Shown here piece after piece: positions 63,816-64,000 of a stretch of 64,000 nucleotides of DNA. The translations under genes were made by a program, and so were the position numbers. Numbering within the stretch: position 1 is the first letter of the stretch; every line of letters starts with the position of its first letter. The notes beneath the pieces were generated by a model, which saw only the letters and a program-made list of their open reading frames with translations, did no database searches and had not been told where the DNA came from. Source of the stretch: [Bacillus] enclensis (lineage in GTDB: Bacteria > Bacillota > Bacilli > Bacillales > Bacillaceae_B); NCBI RefSeq assembly GCF_001456935.1, contig NZ_KQ758482.1, forward strand, positions 910,249-974,248. The letters run 5' to 3'.

Positions 63816-64000
63816 TTATTTAGAAGCAGAGCAGATTGCGAGTGCAAGTGAGTATAATTTACTTTCCGCACTGTCTGCTCTGGATGTCAGCACAATAGGT
63901 GCTTTAGCACCGGCGATCACGGCACCCACTTTCGCTTTTGCAAAGTAAATCAGTGATTTATACAGTGCATTGCCAGTTTCAATATTCGGGACGAGCAGGA
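63816..64000 (-). CDS. ptb: Phosphate butyryltransferase (partial, C-terminal end)
   Basis: About 60 C-terminal codons are visible and the gene runs off the right edge. The sequence [20 protein letters not shown] followed by [20 protein letters not shown] is the conserved end of the phosphate acetyl/butyryltransferase family. Its place directly before bcd-buk identifies it as Ptb, the partner of butyrate kinase. Confidence 0.92.
   Translation of the reverse strand, partial: LLVPNIETGNALYKSLIYFAKAKVGAVIAGAKAPIVLTSRADSAESKLYSLALAICSASK

Overview
The window is a stretch of chromosome from an endospore-forming Bacillaceae species. The evidence is a sporulation sigma-factor operon (spoIIAA-spoIIAB-sigF), spoVAA/spoVAB, dacF, spoIIM and mciZ, forespore-type glcU-gdh, and a gene order that follows the B. 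subtilis yqk-yqj-yqi-bkd segment. Gene content and the many interspersed non-coding repeats fit a Bacillus/Rossellomorea-like genus, but the species cannot be fixed from the sequence alone. No rRNA, tRNA, prophage, transposase or CRISPR array was seen.

Layout. 1-4.2 kb: sporulation genes (end of the spoVA operon, sigF operon, dacF), with recognisable SigG, SigH and SigF promoters. 4.6-8.1 kb: nucleoside salvage (deoB-punA-pdp). 8.4-13.6 kb: xerD, yqzK, fur, spoIIM, nudF, the very small mciZ, an aldo/keto reductase and yqkE. 13.9-17.8 kb: ketone-body/leucine-end catabolism (scoA-scoB, a thiolase and, divergently, HMG-CoA lyase with a 43-residue gene of unknown role). 17.9-20.5 kb: hydrolase, APH-like kinase, HesB-like and CDGSH proteins. 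20.5-22.2 kb: SOS-type Y-family polymerase (uvrX) with a YolD-like partner and two LexA boxes. 22.9-27.2 kb: glcU-gdh, a lipoprotein, and the yqjQ-yqjP pair. 27.3-29.6 kb: a T-box leader (proline-type specifier) with proI and namA. 30.3-37 kb: histidine phosphatase, rnz, zwf, gndA, dinB and a CheW-like protein. 37.3-51.3 kb: tripeptidase-like peptidase, a PccB-type carboxyltransferase with methylmalonyl-CoA epimerase, the stressosome miniprotein Prli42, an L,D-transpeptidase, YqjA, an arginine-type ABC importer, brxB, and methylmalonyl-CoA mutase (mutA-mutB-meaB). 51.5-55.8 kb: bacillopeptidase F. 56.4-64 kb: the branched-chain keto acid operon (ptb-bcd-buk-lpdV-bkdAA-bkdAB-bkdB, transcribed right to left).

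How it works together. Branched-chain amino acid breakdown by the bkd operon yields acyl-CoAs. The propionyl-CoA arm can pass through PccB, epimerase and methylmalonyl-CoA mutase to succinyl-CoA. The leucine arm can pass through HMG-CoA lyase, the CoA transferase and the thiolase. One perfect and one near-perfect CcpA operator (cre) plus one weaker candidate sit at three of these loci, suggesting joint catabolite repression.

The most unusual content is non-coding. (1) Short intergenic arrays of five 20-21-nt units occur in four sequence families (six arrays). Three copies of family A share an identical 104-nt five-unit body plus a conserved tail, and two of these lie as an inverted pair around 45 kb. 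(2) A dispersed long-hairpin repeat occurs in at least seven full or partial units, with compensatory base changes between copies. Neither class matches an element I can name.
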